Source: JBAYSY01 sp041675885 (lineage in GTDB: Bacteria > Pseudomonadota > Alphaproteobacteria > Rhodobacterales > Rhodobacteraceae). Taken from it: 64,000 nt of DNA. Of the stretch, positions 26,185 through 34,385 are shown piece by piece (positions within the stretch are counted from its first letter, which is position 1; every line of letters starts with the position of its first letter). The stretch covers positions 95,619 to 159,618 of the forward strand of contig JBAYSY010000001.1 in NCBI GenBank assembly GCA_041675885.1, read 5' to 3'. The notes below the pieces were generated by a model, which was not told where the DNA came from, did not search any database, and worked only from the letters and a program-made list of their open reading frames with translations. The position numbers and the translations under genes are program-made.

Positions 26185-26805
26185 TCAGGCGAAGGGAATC
26201 ACCATCCCGACGAGGATCAGCAGGATCCCCGATCCGACATTCATCCGCGCCACCGCCTTCGGGCTGGAGACCAGCCGCCGCGCCCGGTCGAGAAACAGCG
26301 CAAGGCCGAGGTTGCCGACCAGCGGCACCAGCCCCGCGACCAGCAGGATCGCGGCCACATCCGCCGCCGTCAGCCGGGCAAGGTCGAAGAACCCCGGCAG
26401 CACGCCCATGTAGAACAGGATCGCCTTCGGATTGCCCAGGATCGCCAGCAGCCCGACCGTGAACCCGGCCCGGACCCCGGGCCGGGTCATGCGGCTGTCG
26501 CTGCCCGGCACCGCGGCCGGGGCGCGGATCAGCATCACCCCCATGATCAGGAACATCCCCGCCGCGACCCAGCGCAACGCCTCGATCAACCCGCCATAAA
26601 GCGACAGCACCCAGGCCAACCCGAAAATGGCGCTGGCGGCCCAGAGCATGTCGCCCAGCACGACCGCGACAGCCAGCGGCCAGGCGCCGCGCATCCCGTC
26701 CGACAGCGACCGGGCGATCAGCGCGACCCAGACCGGGCCGGGCACCGCCCAAAGCGCGGCCATGGTGCCCGCGAACAGCAGCAACTGGTTCAGGGTCAGC
26801 GTCAC
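26185..26805 (-). CDS. LysE/RhtB family exporter
   Basis: A 206-residue inner-membrane protein with about six hydrophobic helices. The family pattern is there: an N-terminal LLLFAGTMAALWAVPGP-type segment (Ala-Val-Pro-Gly-Pro), LARSLSDGMRGAWPLAVAVV-like second helix and the later FTVGLLAILGNPKAILFYMG with the conserved Asn-Pro-Lys. RhtB-type members export amino acids such as threonine or homoserine lactones; the substrate here is unknown. The start overlaps the stop of the VOC gene (minus-strand 26802-26805), so it is translationally coupled with recF and VOC and sits before gyrB. Confidence 0.9.
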   Translation of the reverse strand: MTLTLNQLLLFAGTMAALWAVPGPVWVALIARSLSDGMRGAWPLAVAVVLGDMLWAASAIFGLAWVLSLYGGLIEALRWVAAGMFLIMGVMLIRAPAAVPGSDSRMTRPGVRAGFTVGLLAILGNPKAILFYMGVLPGFFDLARLTAADVAAILLVAGLVPLVGNLGLALFLDRARRLVSSPKAVARMNVGSGILLILVGMVIPFA

Positions 26806-27224
26806 GGCAGGGTCAGGCTCCCGTCATCGGCCAGCGGCCAGAACGGGTTGCGCGCCACTTCCCAGACATGGCCGTCAGGGTCGGCCCAATAGCCGGAATA
26901 GCCGCCCCAGAACACCCTTTCCGGGGGTTTGAGCGCGGTGGCCCCGGCGCTGATCGCGGCGGCGAAGGCCGCGTCCACCTCGGCCTCGGTGGCGAAATTC
27001 TGCGCCAGCGTCACCGCGCCGGTGCCCAGCTCCGCCCCCGGCCGACCCTGATCGGCGGCGAGGTCGTCGCGGCCGAACAGCGCCAGCACCATGCCGTGGA
27101 GCTGGTAGAAGGCCACGCCCTCGGCCTCCTGCGCCGGGGCCCAGCCCAGCGCGCCGTAGAAATCCCGCGCCCGCGCGAGGTCGGCGACCCCGAGCGTGAT
27201 CAGCGTGATACGTTGCGGTGTCAT
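26802..27224 (-). CDS. VOC-family (glyoxalase-fold) protein
   Basis: A 140-residue single-module vicinal-oxygen-chelate protein, starting RITLITLGVADLARARDFYG and ending with GYSGYWADPDGHVWEVARNP, the usual metal-Glu strand. The family includes glyoxalases, dioxygenases and antibiotic-binding proteins; nothing here tells which. The first His normally found in this motif is replaced (TLITLGV), so metal binding may be weak. Its start overlaps the recF stop (27221-27224) and its stop overlaps the LysE start, so it is co-translated within the recF transcript, an unusual spot for such a gene. Confidence 0.88.
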   Translation of the reverse strand: MTPQRITLITLGVADLARARDFYGALGWAPAQEAEGVAFYQLHGMVLALFGRDDLAADQGRPGAELGTGAVTLAQNFATEAEVDAAFAAAISAGATALKPPERVFWGGYSGYWADPDGHVWEVARNPFWPLADDGSLTLP

Positions 27225-28309
27225 TGCCCCACCTCCGTGATCGCCGAGGCGCCCCCGGCCTCGGCCACCTCGAACCGCTGCGCCCGCGCGCCCAGCGCGT
27301 CGAACAGCCCGGCCTCGGTCCCGGTCATCAGCGCCTGCACCCCCATGGCGCAGATCGCGTCGTAAAGCGCCGCCCGCCGCCCGGCGTCGAGATGCGCCGC
27401 CACCTCATCGAGAAGCAGGATCGGCGTCGCGCCGTCCTCCGCCGCCAGCACACGGGCATTGGCCAGCACGAGCGAGATCAGCATGGCCTTCTGCTCGCCC
27501 GTGGAACATTGCGCCGCCGCGGCGCCCTTGGCCAGATAGACGGCCTCCAGATCGGCCCGGTGCGGCCCGACAAGCGTCCGCCCCGCCGCCGCGTCGCGCC
27601 CGCGCCCGGTGGCCAGCGCGACGGCCAGCCCCCCGGCATCCCCCGGCACCGGCTCGGGGTCCACCAGCCGAAGCCCGGCCACCGGAAACCCCGCGCCCGC
27701 GTCCTGCGCGGCGCCGATCCGCGCCACGGCGGCGGCGCGCGCCGCGACGATCGCCGCGCCCGCCTCGCCCATCCGCCGCTCCAGCGCCGCGAACCAGGCC
27801 GGATCGCCGATCCCGTCGCGCAAAAGCCGGTTGCGCTCGCGCATCGCCTTCTCATAGGCCAGCGCGGCCTCGGCATGGCCGGGAAACAGGCTCAGCACCA
27901 TGCGGTCGAGGAAACGCCGCCGCCCCTCCGCCGCCTCGATCCAGAGCCGGTCCATGGCGGGCGTCAGCCACAAGACCCGCGCCACCCGGCCAAGCGCCGC
28001 CTGCGCCGCCGCCTTGCCGTTGATCCGCACCTGCCGCGGCGCGCCCGCTTCGGCGAATGTCTCGACCTCATGGCCCGCGATCACCGCGGCGATCTTCCAG
28101 CCCGGCCCGTCCGGCCGCTGCGCCAGTTCCTCGGCCCCGGCCCGGCGCAACCCCCGCCCGGGCGACAAGAGCGAGACCGCCTCCAGAATATTGGTCTTCC
28201 CCGCCCCGTTCGCGCCCCAGAACGCCACCGGCCGCCCGTCGAAGACAAGCCGCGCCGCGCGGTGCGAGCGGAACCGCGACAGATGCAGATCCGTCAGCCC
28301 CCCGACCAT
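27221..28309 (-). CDS. recF: DNA replication and repair protein RecF
   Basis: A 362-residue SMC-like ATPase that helps load RecA at gaps with RecO and RecR. The Walker A is FWGANGAGKTNILEA (residues 30-44), the signature-like LSTGEQ is seen as CSTGEQKAMLISLVLANA near 280 and Walker B is ILLLDEVAAHLDAGRR near 310. Length is normal. It follows dnaN with a 70-base gap that holds a short repeat (28319-28375). Together with dnaA, dnaN and gyrB this is the classical replication-initiation gene order, here carried on the minus strand. Confidence 0.96.
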   Translation of the reverse strand: MVGGLTDLHLSRFRSHRAARLVFDGRPVAFWGANGAGKTNILEAVSLLSPGRGLRRAGAEELAQRPDGPGWKIAAVIAGHEVETFAEAGAPRQVRINGKAAAQAALGRVARVLWLTPAMDRLWIEAAEGRRRFLDRMVLSLFPGHAEAALAYEKAMRERNRLLRDGIGDPAWFAALERRMGEAGAAIVAARAAAVARIGAAQDAGAGFPVAGLRLVDPEPVPGDAGGLAVALATGRGRDAAAGRTLVGPHRADLEAVYLAKGAAAAQCSTGEQKAMLISLVLANARVLAAEDGATPILLLDEVAAHLDAGRRAALYDAICAMGVQALMTGTEAGLFDALGARAQRFEVAEAGGASAITEVGQ

Positions 28310-28318
28310 CGCGGCCCC

Positions 28319-28375
28319 TCATTTTCTGTCTGGAATATCCCACGGGGGTGCGGGGGCTGGCCCCCCGCTCCCGCA
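28319..28375. repeat. Short repeat and hairpin between dnaN and recF
   Basis: CATTTTCTGTCTGGAATATC followed by CCACGGGGGTGCGGGGGCTG and GCCCCCCGC recalls the core of repeat family 1 (ATTTTC box, GGAATAT box, G-run hairpin). GCGGGGG and CCCCCGC arms can pair. It may weakly terminate or protect the dnaN transcript end. Confidence 0.45.
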
Positions 28376-28379
28376 CGTG

Positions 28380-29498
28380 TCACACGCGCATCGGCATGAC
28401 CACATAAACCGCCGAGGTATCGCCGCCCTCGCGCATCAGCGTCGGATCGCCCGAGGAATTGAACAGGAAAACGGCATTCTCCCGGTCCACCTGGCTGGCG
28501 ATTTCCAGCAGGTATTTGGCGTTGAAGCCGATCTCCAGCCGCTCGTCGCCATAGGCGACCGCCAGTTCCTCCTCGGCCGCGCCCGAGTCGGGGGCGTTGA
28601 CCGAAAGCACCAGCCGGTCCTCGTCGAGCGCCAGCTTGACCGCGCGCGAGCGTTCGGACGAGACCGTCGCCACCCGGTCCACCGCCCTGGCGAACTCGGC
28701 CGCATCGACCTCCAGCCTGCGGGTGTTGCCCACCGGGATCACCCGCGAATAGTCGGGGAAGGTGCCGTCGATCACCTTCGAGGTCAGCGTGATCGCCGGC
28801 GTGGCGAAACGCACCTTGGTCTCCGACACCGAAACCGCGATCTGCGCCTCGTCGTCGTCCAGAAGCTTGCGCAACTCGCCCACCGTCTTGCGCGGCACGA
28901 TCACGCCGGGCATGTCCGCCGCCCCCTCGGGCAGGGCCGCGTCGATCCGGGCCAGCCGGTGGCCGTCGGTCGCGACGCAGCGCAGCGCGGGGCCGTCCTC
29001 GCCCTCGGAGACATGCATGTAGACGCCGTTGAGGTAATAACGCGTCTCCTCGTTCGAGATCGCGAACTTGGCCTTGTCGAACAGCCGCCGCAGCACCGGC
29101 GCCGGGGCCGAGAAGTTCGAGGAATATTCCGAGGACGCCATCACCGGGAAATCTTCCCTGGGCAGCGTCGCGAGATGGAAGGTCGAGCGCCCGGCCTGGA
29201 TCGTCAGCCGCCCGCTGGCGGGGTCGTCGGCGAGGCTCACGAGCGCGCCGTCGGGCAGTTTCCGCACGATCTCGTGCAGCATCACCGCCGAGACGGTGGT
29301 CGCGCCCGCCCGTTCGACCTGCGCGGGGGCGCGGTCCACCACCTCGATATCCAGATCGGTGGCGCGGAAGCTGACGCCCGCGCCCTCGGCCTCGATCAGA
29401 ACGTTGGCGAGGATGGGAATGGTGTTGCGCCGCTCCACCACCGATTGCGCCTGCGCCACGGCCTTGAGCAGTGTGGCGCGTTCGATGCTGATCTTCAT
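28380..29498 (-). CDS. dnaN: DNA polymerase III subunit beta (sliding clamp)
   Basis: A 372-residue clamp that forms a ring dimer around DNA and tethers replicative polymerase. It begins MKISIERATLLKAVAQAQSV, has the three-fold repeated clamp domains (TNRTIPILAN-like RRNTIPILANVLIEA, then FVVPRKTV-like GVIVPRKTVGELRKLL) and ends in the canonical VYVVMPMRV. ATG 29498 is preceded by AAAGGGTAGAGGG, a good ribosome site. The frame stays open upstream but without family likeness. It lies 242 bases after dnaA, with an intergenic repeat in the gap, and 70 bases before recF. Confidence 0.98.
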   Translation of the reverse strand: MKISIERATLLKAVAQAQSVVERRNTIPILANVLIEAEGAGVSFRATDLDIEVVDRAPAQVERAGATTVSAVMLHEIVRKLPDGALVSLADDPASGRLTIQAGRSTFHLATLPREDFPVMASSEYSSNFSAPAPVLRRLFDKAKFAISNEETRYYLNGVYMHVSEGEDGPALRCVATDGHRLARIDAALPEGAADMPGVIVPRKTVGELRKLLDDDEAQIAVSVSETKVRFATPAITLTSKVIDGTFPDYSRVIPVGNTRRLEVDAAEFARAVDRVATVSSERSRAVKLALDEDRLVLSVNAPDSGAAEEELAVAYGDERLEIGFNAKYLLEIASQVDRENAVFLFNSSGDPTLMREGGDTSAVYVVMPMRV

Positions 29499-29635
29499 CC
29501 CTCTACCCTTTCCGGTGCGGTTTCCGCGCGGGAGGCCGAAGGTAGCCAAATCCCGCCGGGCCGCAAGCATTTTCCCGTTTGTCGCAGCTTTGTCCCGGCC
29601 GTCAAGGGCGGGTGCATGCGTGTTGTTTCCCCCCT

Positions 29636-29730
29636 GCCCCCTGCGCAGGCGGCACCTGCGGGAGCGGGGGTTTTCCACCCCCGCACCCCCGGAGAGTGTT
29701 TTCGGCAAGATGAAGTGCAGCAGGTGAAGC
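29636..29730. repeat. Repeat-rich spacer between dnaA and dnaN
   Basis: The 242-base gap 29499-29740 contains GCGGGGGTTTTCCACCCCCGC (a strong hairpin, GCGGGGGT/ACCCCCGC), then CCGGAGAGTGTTTTCGGCAA and GATGAAGTG, which recall the boxes of repeat family 1. The hairpin at 29667-29687 may be a terminator for dnaA on the minus strand or an attenuator before dnaN. Confidence 0.5.
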
Positions 29731-29740
29731 GGACAGCCCC

Positions 29741-31138
29741 CTATCCCTCCAGCAGCCGCCGCAACATCTGGAGATCGTCGGAAAGCTGGCTGTCGGTCGC
29801 CATCAGTTCCTCGATCTTGCGCACCCCGTGCATGATCGTGGTGTGATCGCGCCCGCCGAAGCGTCGGCCGATCTCCGGCAGCGAGCGCGGCGTCATCTGC
29901 TTGGCCAGATACATGGCGATCTGCCGGGGCCGGGCGATGGTGCGGGCACGTTTGGGGCCGATCAGGTCCGACAGGCGGATGTTGTAATGTTCGGCCACCC
30001 TGCGCTGGATTTCCTCGATCGAGACCTTGCGGTCCGAGGCGCGCAGGATATCGGCGAGGCAGTCCTGCGTGAGGTCGAGCGTGATCTCGCGCCCGACCAG
30101 CGAGGCGAAGGCGAACAGCCGCGTGAGCGCCCCTTCCAGCACCCGAACGTTGGTGCTGATCCGGTGGGCGAGGAATTCGAGCACCCCGGGCGCGATGGTC
30201 AGGCCCTTGTATTGCCCGCGGTAGTAATCGGCCTTCTGTTGCAGGATGCCCAGCCGCAATTCGTAGTCGGTCGGGTGCAGATCGACCACGAGGCCGCATT
30301 GCATCCGCGACTTGATCCGTTCCTCCAGCCCCTTGATCTCGCCGGGGGCGCGGTCGGCGGAAATCACGATCTGCTTGTTCTGATCGACCAGCGCGTTGAA
30401 CGTGTGGAAGAATTCCTCCTGCGTCGATTCCTTTCCGGCGATGAACTGCACGTCATCGACCATCAGCACATCGACCGAGCGGAACAGTTCCTTGAAATCC
30501 ATGATCTGCTTGTCGCGCAGCGCCTGCACGAATCGATACATGAACTGTTCGGCCGAGAGGTAGAGCACCCTCTGTTCGGGCGCGCGGGCGATCAGGTCAT
30601 GGGCGATGGCATGCATCAGGTGGGTCTTGCCGAGGCCCACCCCGCCATAGAGGAACAGCGGGTTGAAGGTCACGGCCTCGCCCGCGGCGACCCGGCGGGC
30701 GGCGGCATGGGCCAGTTCGTTCGGCTTGCCGACCACGAAGGACTCGAAGGTGAAGCGCGAATCGAGCGGCGCGCCGGGCAGATCGCCCTCGGCCCCGGCG
30801 CCGGTGCCGCGCCCGGCCATGACCGGCCGCGCGGCCGCGGGCGCTGCCGCCCCGCCGTCCGCGGCCTGTGGCACCCGATCCCGCGGTGCGTGCGCGGCCG
30901 GCTGGACGGTGAATTCCACCCGTTCGACCTCGGCGCCCGCGGAAATCATCTGCTGGCGGATATGGTCGCCGAAATTGCGCGACACCCAGGTGCCGAAGAA
31001 GCTGGTGGGCACGGCGAAATGCGCGACACCGCCTTGCAGTTCACGGAACTTCAGCGGCTCGATCCAGGTGGTGTAGTTGTTTCTGCCCACACGTTTGAGA
31101 AGCTCCGCACGTACGTGCCCCCAGGTTTCGTCGGTCAT
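29741..31138 (-). CDS. dnaA: Chromosomal replication initiator protein DnaA
   Basis: A 465-residue DnaA, the AAA+ protein that binds DnaA boxes and melts the origin. Domain I starts ETWGHVRAELLKRVGRNNYT; a variable Ala/Pro-rich linker (about 80-125) follows; the AAA+ domain has Walker A YGGVGLGKTHLMHA (165-177) and Walker B VDVLMVDDVQFIAG (222-235); domain IV ends with the DNA-binding GGRDHTTIMHGVRKIEEL. I take ATG 31138; a GTG start 36 bases upstream (31174) is possible. It is the first gene of the dnaA-dnaN-recF row. The 600-base region upstream lacks a gene. Confidence 0.97.
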   Translation of the reverse strand: MTDETWGHVRAELLKRVGRNNYTTWIEPLKFRELQGGVAHFAVPTSFFGTWVSRNFGDHIRQQMISAGAEVERVEFTVQPAAHAPRDRVPQAADGGAAAPAAARPVMAGRGTGAGAEGDLPGAPLDSRFTFESFVVGKPNELAHAAARRVAAGEAVTFNPLFLYGGVGLGKTHLMHAIAHDLIARAPEQRVLYLSAEQFMYRFVQALRDKQIMDFKELFRSVDVLMVDDVQFIAGKESTQEEFFHTFNALVDQNKQIVISADRAPGEIKGLEERIKSRMQCGLVVDLHPTDYELRLGILQQKADYYRGQYKGLTIAPGVLEFLAHRISTNVRVLEGALTRLFAFASLVGREITLDLTQDCLADILRASDRKVSIEEIQRRVAEHYNIRLSDLIGPKRARTIARPRQIAMYLAKQMTPRSLPEIGRRFGGRDHTTIMHGVRKIEELMATDSQLSDDLQMLRRLLEG

Positions 31139-31596
31139 TTCTTGGTTTACCCGTTCTTCTTGCCGTCGCTGCACAATGCCCCCCCGAAGGCGCGCGCCCG
31201 CCCCGGAAACTCACCCTCGATCGCGAGCCCACAACGCCGGGACCAGAACCCCGGCCCTGCACACCGGAGTCCGGCTTGCGGAACCGCCCCCCCCCCGGTA
31301 CGGAGGGCGCGGGCGCCGCTGGCATCGCCGCTGTCGGGGGAAGGGTTGCCGGGGCGCGCCCGTCACACCGGGCGCCGGACGGCAATGCGGCCGGGGCGCA
31401 CTGAAATTGCGGATGCGCCGCCAACCACCGGATTACAAAGGGATTTTGCCCGGACCATGCCCGCCGCACCCCCTTTGCGATTACCCCATCCCCCCAGGAC
31501 ATCGTGAATCGCATCCCGAAGCTAGCAACAGCCCTCGGCGGGGTGCAATCTATCTTCTCTGTTGACTCGGGCTTTGGGCAGACGAATCCCGCATCC

Positions 31597-31605
31597 TGTG
31601 CAAAA
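31597..31605 (-). promoter_or_regulatory. DnaA-box-like site upstream of dnaA
   Basis: TTTTGCACA on the minus strand fits the relaxed DnaA-box pattern TTWTNCACA. It lies about 460 bases before the dnaA start codon and could serve autoregulation. It is a single match and could be chance. Confidence 0.4.
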
Positions 31606-31679
31606 AGGTCACGGCCCCGTGACAGGCATCCGCGACAGGCATCCGATACGGCCCCCCGGCGACCGGTGGCGGAAATGCG

Positions 31680-31703
31680 AAAAGGCACCCCGCAGGGTGC
31701 CTT
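31680..31703 (-). terminator. Rho-independent terminator of rpsT
   Basis: Read on the minus strand, AAGGCACCC-TGCG-GGGTGCCTT is a perfect 9-pair stem with a 4-base loop followed by TTCG within a short T run, 36 bases after the rpsT stop. This is a textbook intrinsic terminator for a ribosomal protein gene. Confidence 0.85.
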
Positions 31704-31739
31704 CGGCGTCAGGGACCGTCCGGCCCGACGGGCGGCGGA

Positions 31740-32021
31740 TCAGGCCGTGGCCGCGGGGGCGGAAAGCGCCTTCACCCGCGCGGCGAGGCGCGACATCTTG
31801 CGGGCGGCGGTGTTCTTGTGGACCACGCCCCTGGTCACGCCACGGTCAAGCTCGGGCCGGGCGGCTTGCAGCGCGGCGGCGGCGGCCTGCGGATCGCCCG
31901 AGGCGATCGCCTCCTCGACCTTGCGCAGGTAGGTGCGGATCCGCGAACGGCGCGCCTTGTTCACGGCATAGCGGGCTTCGTTCTGGCGGGCGCGTTTCTG
32001 GGACTGGGACGTATTGGCCAT
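31740..32021 (-). CDS. rpsT: Small ribosomal subunit protein bS20
   Basis: A 93-residue S20, an early-binding 16S rRNA protein of the 30S subunit. It begins MANTSQSQKRARQNEARYAV and has the usual three-helix basic pattern (NKARRSRIRTYLRKVEEAI, then RGVVHKNTAARKMSRLAARV). Length is slightly above the E. coli form because of an Ala-rich C-terminus. It stands alone with its own terminator and its own upstream region, between dnaA and the enoyl-CoA hydratase gene, the usual place in Rhodobacterales. Confidence 0.97.
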   Translation of the reverse strand: MANTSQSQKRARQNEARYAVNKARRSRIRTYLRKVEEAIASGDPQAAAAALQAARPELDRGVTRGVVHKNTAARKMSRLAARVKALSAPAATA

Positions 32022-32185
32022 GGGCTTCCGGTCTTTCGGGTCTGTTGCTGTTGCGTTTGCATATGAACCCGACGCCCGGACGATCCGTCCGGTCCGACTG
32101 TTGCCTTGAGCGGGCCCACGCGCATGTGGGCCGCCCTATAGACCATCACGCGGCGGATGGAAAGAGGGTGCGCGCATCGGGGCGC

Positions 32186-32345
32186 CGCGCCACCCTTGCC
32201 ATGCCGCAGCCGAAGGCGGACGCCGCAACGCATGGGGTCTGCATCTCATGGTGCCGCCACCCCCGACGCTTGTGCGGATGGTGCGCGTGAGCCCACCTAC
32301 GGCAGGCGCGCTTGTGTAGGGTGGGCTCACGCGCACCATCCCCGG
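32186..32345. repeat. Dispersed intergenic repeat, family 2 (copy 2) with long inverted repeat
   Basis: In the 337-base gap before rpsT (32022-32358), GATGGTGCGCGTGAGCCCAC at 32277-32296 continues CTAC to 32300 and pairs with the arm 32316-32340, giving a stem of about 24 pairs with one bulge and a 15-base loop. The flank 32248-32275 matches 13543-13570 at 23 of 28 positions. The rest of the gap holds the rpsT leader. Confidence 0.7.
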
Positions 32346-32358
32346 CCCCTGCCTCCCC

Positions 32359-33135
32359 TCAGCGGTCCCGGAACCCCGGCGCGCGCTTTTCCAGAAAGGC
32401 GGCCATGCCCTCCTTCTGGTCCTCGGTGGCAAAGAGCGCGTGGAACACCCGGCGCTCGAACAGCAGCCCCTCGCGCAGCGAGGTTTCCTCGGCGCGGTTC
32501 ACCGCCTCCTTCACCACCTTGACGGCGATGGCCGACTTCTCGGCGATCTTGCGCGCCGCCGCCAGCGCCTCGGGAAGCAGGTCGCCCACCGGCACCACCC
32601 GCGACACGAGGCCCGAACGTTCGGCCTCCACCGCATCCATGAAACGGCCGGTCAGGTGCATGTCCATCGACTTGGCCTTGCCGACCAGCCGGGTCAGCCG
32701 CTGGGTGCCGCCGATCCCCGCCACCACGCCGAGGTTGATCTCGGGCTGGCCGAATTTCGCCGTGTCCGAGGCGATGATGAAGTCGCAGGCCATGGCCAGT
32801 TCGCAACCGCCGCCCAGTGCATAGCCCGAGACTGCGGCGATGATGGGCTTGCGCACCCGCCCGATCGCGTCGAACTCCGACGCGAACATGTCGCTGCCGA
32901 ACACCTCGACAAAGCTTTTCGTGGACATCTCGCGGATATCGGCCCCGGCGGCGAACGCCTTGTCCGAGCCGGTCAGCACGATGGCCCGCACCGCCACGTC
33001 GGCGTCAAGCGCCGCGAGCGCGGCGGCCAGTTCGGAAATAAGCTGCGCGTTGAGCGCGTTGAGCGCCTCGGGCCGGTTGAGCCGCACCAGCGCCACGGCC
33101 TCCTCGATCTCGACTGTGATGGTCTCGTAACTCAT
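32359..33135 (-). CDS. Enoyl-CoA hydratase
   Basis: A 258-residue crotonase that hydrates trans-2-enoyl-CoA in fatty-acid beta-oxidation. All hydratase features are there: the first oxyanion strand in KAFAAGADIREM, the second in SGYALGGGCELAMACDF with catalytic Glu of GGGCE, and the second catalytic Glu in FGQPEINLGVVAG. Length is normal and no domain fusion is present. It is a single gene between rpsT and mutM, the standard order in this group. It could equally be a short-chain (crotonase) or broader hydratase such as PaaF; the sequence does not decide. Confidence 0.93.
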   Translation of the reverse strand: MSYETITVEIEEAVALVRLNRPEALNALNAQLISELAAALAALDADVAVRAIVLTGSDKAFAAGADIREMSTKSFVEVFGSDMFASEFDAIGRVRKPIIAAVSGYALGGGCELAMACDFIIASDTAKFGQPEINLGVVAGIGGTQRLTRLVGKAKSMDMHLTGRFMDAVEAERSGLVSRVVPVGDLLPEALAAARKIAEKSAIAVKVVKEAVNRAEETSLREGLLFERRVFHALFATEDQKEGMAAFLEKRAPGFRDR

Positions 33136-33209
33136 GTTGTTCCCTCCGGTCTCGCGCTTGCAGCAGTCCTAGGCAGGAGCGGGCGGCGGATCAAGCCGGT
33201 TGTGGCGGG

Positions 33210-34061
33210 TCAGTTCTGGCAAACCGGGCAATGGAAGGTCGAGCGCCCGCCCTGTACGATCCGCTCGACGGTGCCGCCGCAGCCCGGCGTGGCGCAGGGC
33301 GCGCCCTCGCGGCCGTAAACCCGGAAGGCGTGCTGGAAATAGCCAAGCTCGCCCCCCGCCTGCCGGTAGTCGCGCAAGCTCGACCCCCCGGCGGCGATCG
33401 CCTCGTCCAGCACCGCGCGGATCAGCGGCACCAGCCCCGCCGCCTCGGGCTGCGACAGATCGCCCGCGAGGCGGCGCGGGTCGATCCGGGCGCGGTGCAG
33501 CACCTCGCAGACATAGATATTGCCGAGCCCGGCCACCGTGCGCTGGTCGAGCAGCACCGCCTTGACCGGGCTTTTCCGCCCCCGCAGCCGCGCCGCCAGA
33601 TAATCCTCGTGGAAGTCGTTGCCGAAAGGCTCGGGGCCGAGCCCGGCCAGCAGCGGATGCGCGGCGGCGCTTTCCGTGGCCACGAGGTCCATCATCCCGA
33701 AACGGCGGGCGTCGTTGAAGGTGACGCGCGCGCCGCCTTCCATGTCCAGCACCACATGGTCGTGCCTGCCCGGCACGGCGCGCTCGTGGTGATAGTCGCC
33801 CAGCACCGCGCCCGAGACCAGCATCCGCCCCGACATGCCGAGATGGACGATCAGCGTCTCGCCCCGGTCGAGATCGGCGAGGATGTATTTCGACCGCCGC
33901 CGCAGCGCCTCGACCCGCGCACCCTCCAGCCTTGCGGCCATGCCCTCGGGGAAGGGCCAGCGCAGGTCGGGGCGGCGGACATCGGCCACCACGATCACCC
34001 GCCCCGCCATCGCGGGCTCCAGCCCCCGGCGCACGGTCTCGACTTCGGGCAGTTCGGGCAC
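33210..34061 (-). CDS. mutM: Bifunctional DNA-formamidopyrimidine glycosylase / AP lyase
   Basis: A 283-residue Fpg/MutM that removes 8-oxoguanine and other oxidised purines and nicks the abasic site. The catalytic N-terminal Pro2-Glu3 is in MPELPEVETVRRGL, the conserved Lys is in RRRSKYILADLDRG, the H2TH helix region is RTVAGLGNIYVCEVLHRARI and the zinc finger is CATPGC...FHCPVCQ at the C-terminus. The start is GTG 34061, which gives the correct mature N-terminus. Upstream lies a family-1 repeat. Confidence 0.96.
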   Translation of the reverse strand: MPELPEVETVRRGLEPAMAGRVIVVADVRRPDLRWPFPEGMAARLEGARVEALRRRSKYILADLDRGETLIVHLGMSGRMLVSGAVLGDYHHERAVPGRHDHVVLDMEGGARVTFNDARRFGMMDLVATESAAAHPLLAGLGPEPFGNDFHEDYLAARLRGRKSPVKAVLLDQRTVAGLGNIYVCEVLHRARIDPRRLAGDLSQPEAAGLVPLIRAVLDEAIAAGGSSLRDYRQAGGELGYFQHAFRVYGREGAPCATPGCGGTVERIVQGGRSTFHCPVCQN

Positions 34062-34153
34062 GCTGTCCTCCTTCGGGGTTCCTGCCCCGCAGGTCTAGGC
34101 GCTTGCCCGCGCCGCGCCAAGCCCCCCGGCGCCCGCACCCGTGGCGAACCGGC

Positions 34154-34320
34154 AAGGGGGCTGTCTGCCCCCTCTTGGCCTGCGGCCAATTGTTCACCGC
34201 TGAAAGCCTTCCACCGGAAACCTTTCTTAACGCGGCTCACCCCGAGGATATTTTCATCACGGTGAAAGATGAAAAGAGCACTTCCTCCCATTTTCTGTCC
34301 CAAAATACCCCCGCCGGAGG
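34154..34320. repeat. Dispersed intergenic repeat, family 1 (copy 2, inverted)
   Basis: Fills the 324-base gap between mutM and the secreted hypothetical. It begins with hairpin AGGGGGC-TGTCT-GCCCCCT (34155-34173), continues through CTTGGCCTGCGGCCAATTGT and ends CCCCGCCGGAGG. It aligns along its whole length with the reverse complement of 3261-3428 and shares most of 38534-38660. No gene is seen in the gap. Confidence 0.75.
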
Positions 34321-34385
34321 CTCCCGAACCATACGCCACAGCAACGCCGGGCGGGCGCGCTCCCTCCCCAAGGGCGCCTCCCCGT

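Larger units (their letters stand above)
31139..31739. other. Gene-free region between rpsT and dnaA
   Basis: No credible coding sequence lies here. It holds the dnaA leader and promoter, one DnaA-box-like TTTTGCACA on the minus strand (31597-31605), a tandem 13-base repeat GACAGGCATCCG(C/A) at 31621-31646, and the rpsT terminator at 31680-31703. Only one good DnaA box was found, so I do not call it an origin. Confidence 0.6.

Noticed and set aside
23872..26892. Very long open frame antisense to gyrB
   Set aside because: It has no family-like motif and its length follows from the high GC content and codon bias of gyrB on the other strand.
31139..31739. Replication origin
   Set aside because: Only one DnaA-box-like sequence and no AT-rich unwinding region were found; proximity to dnaA is not enough.
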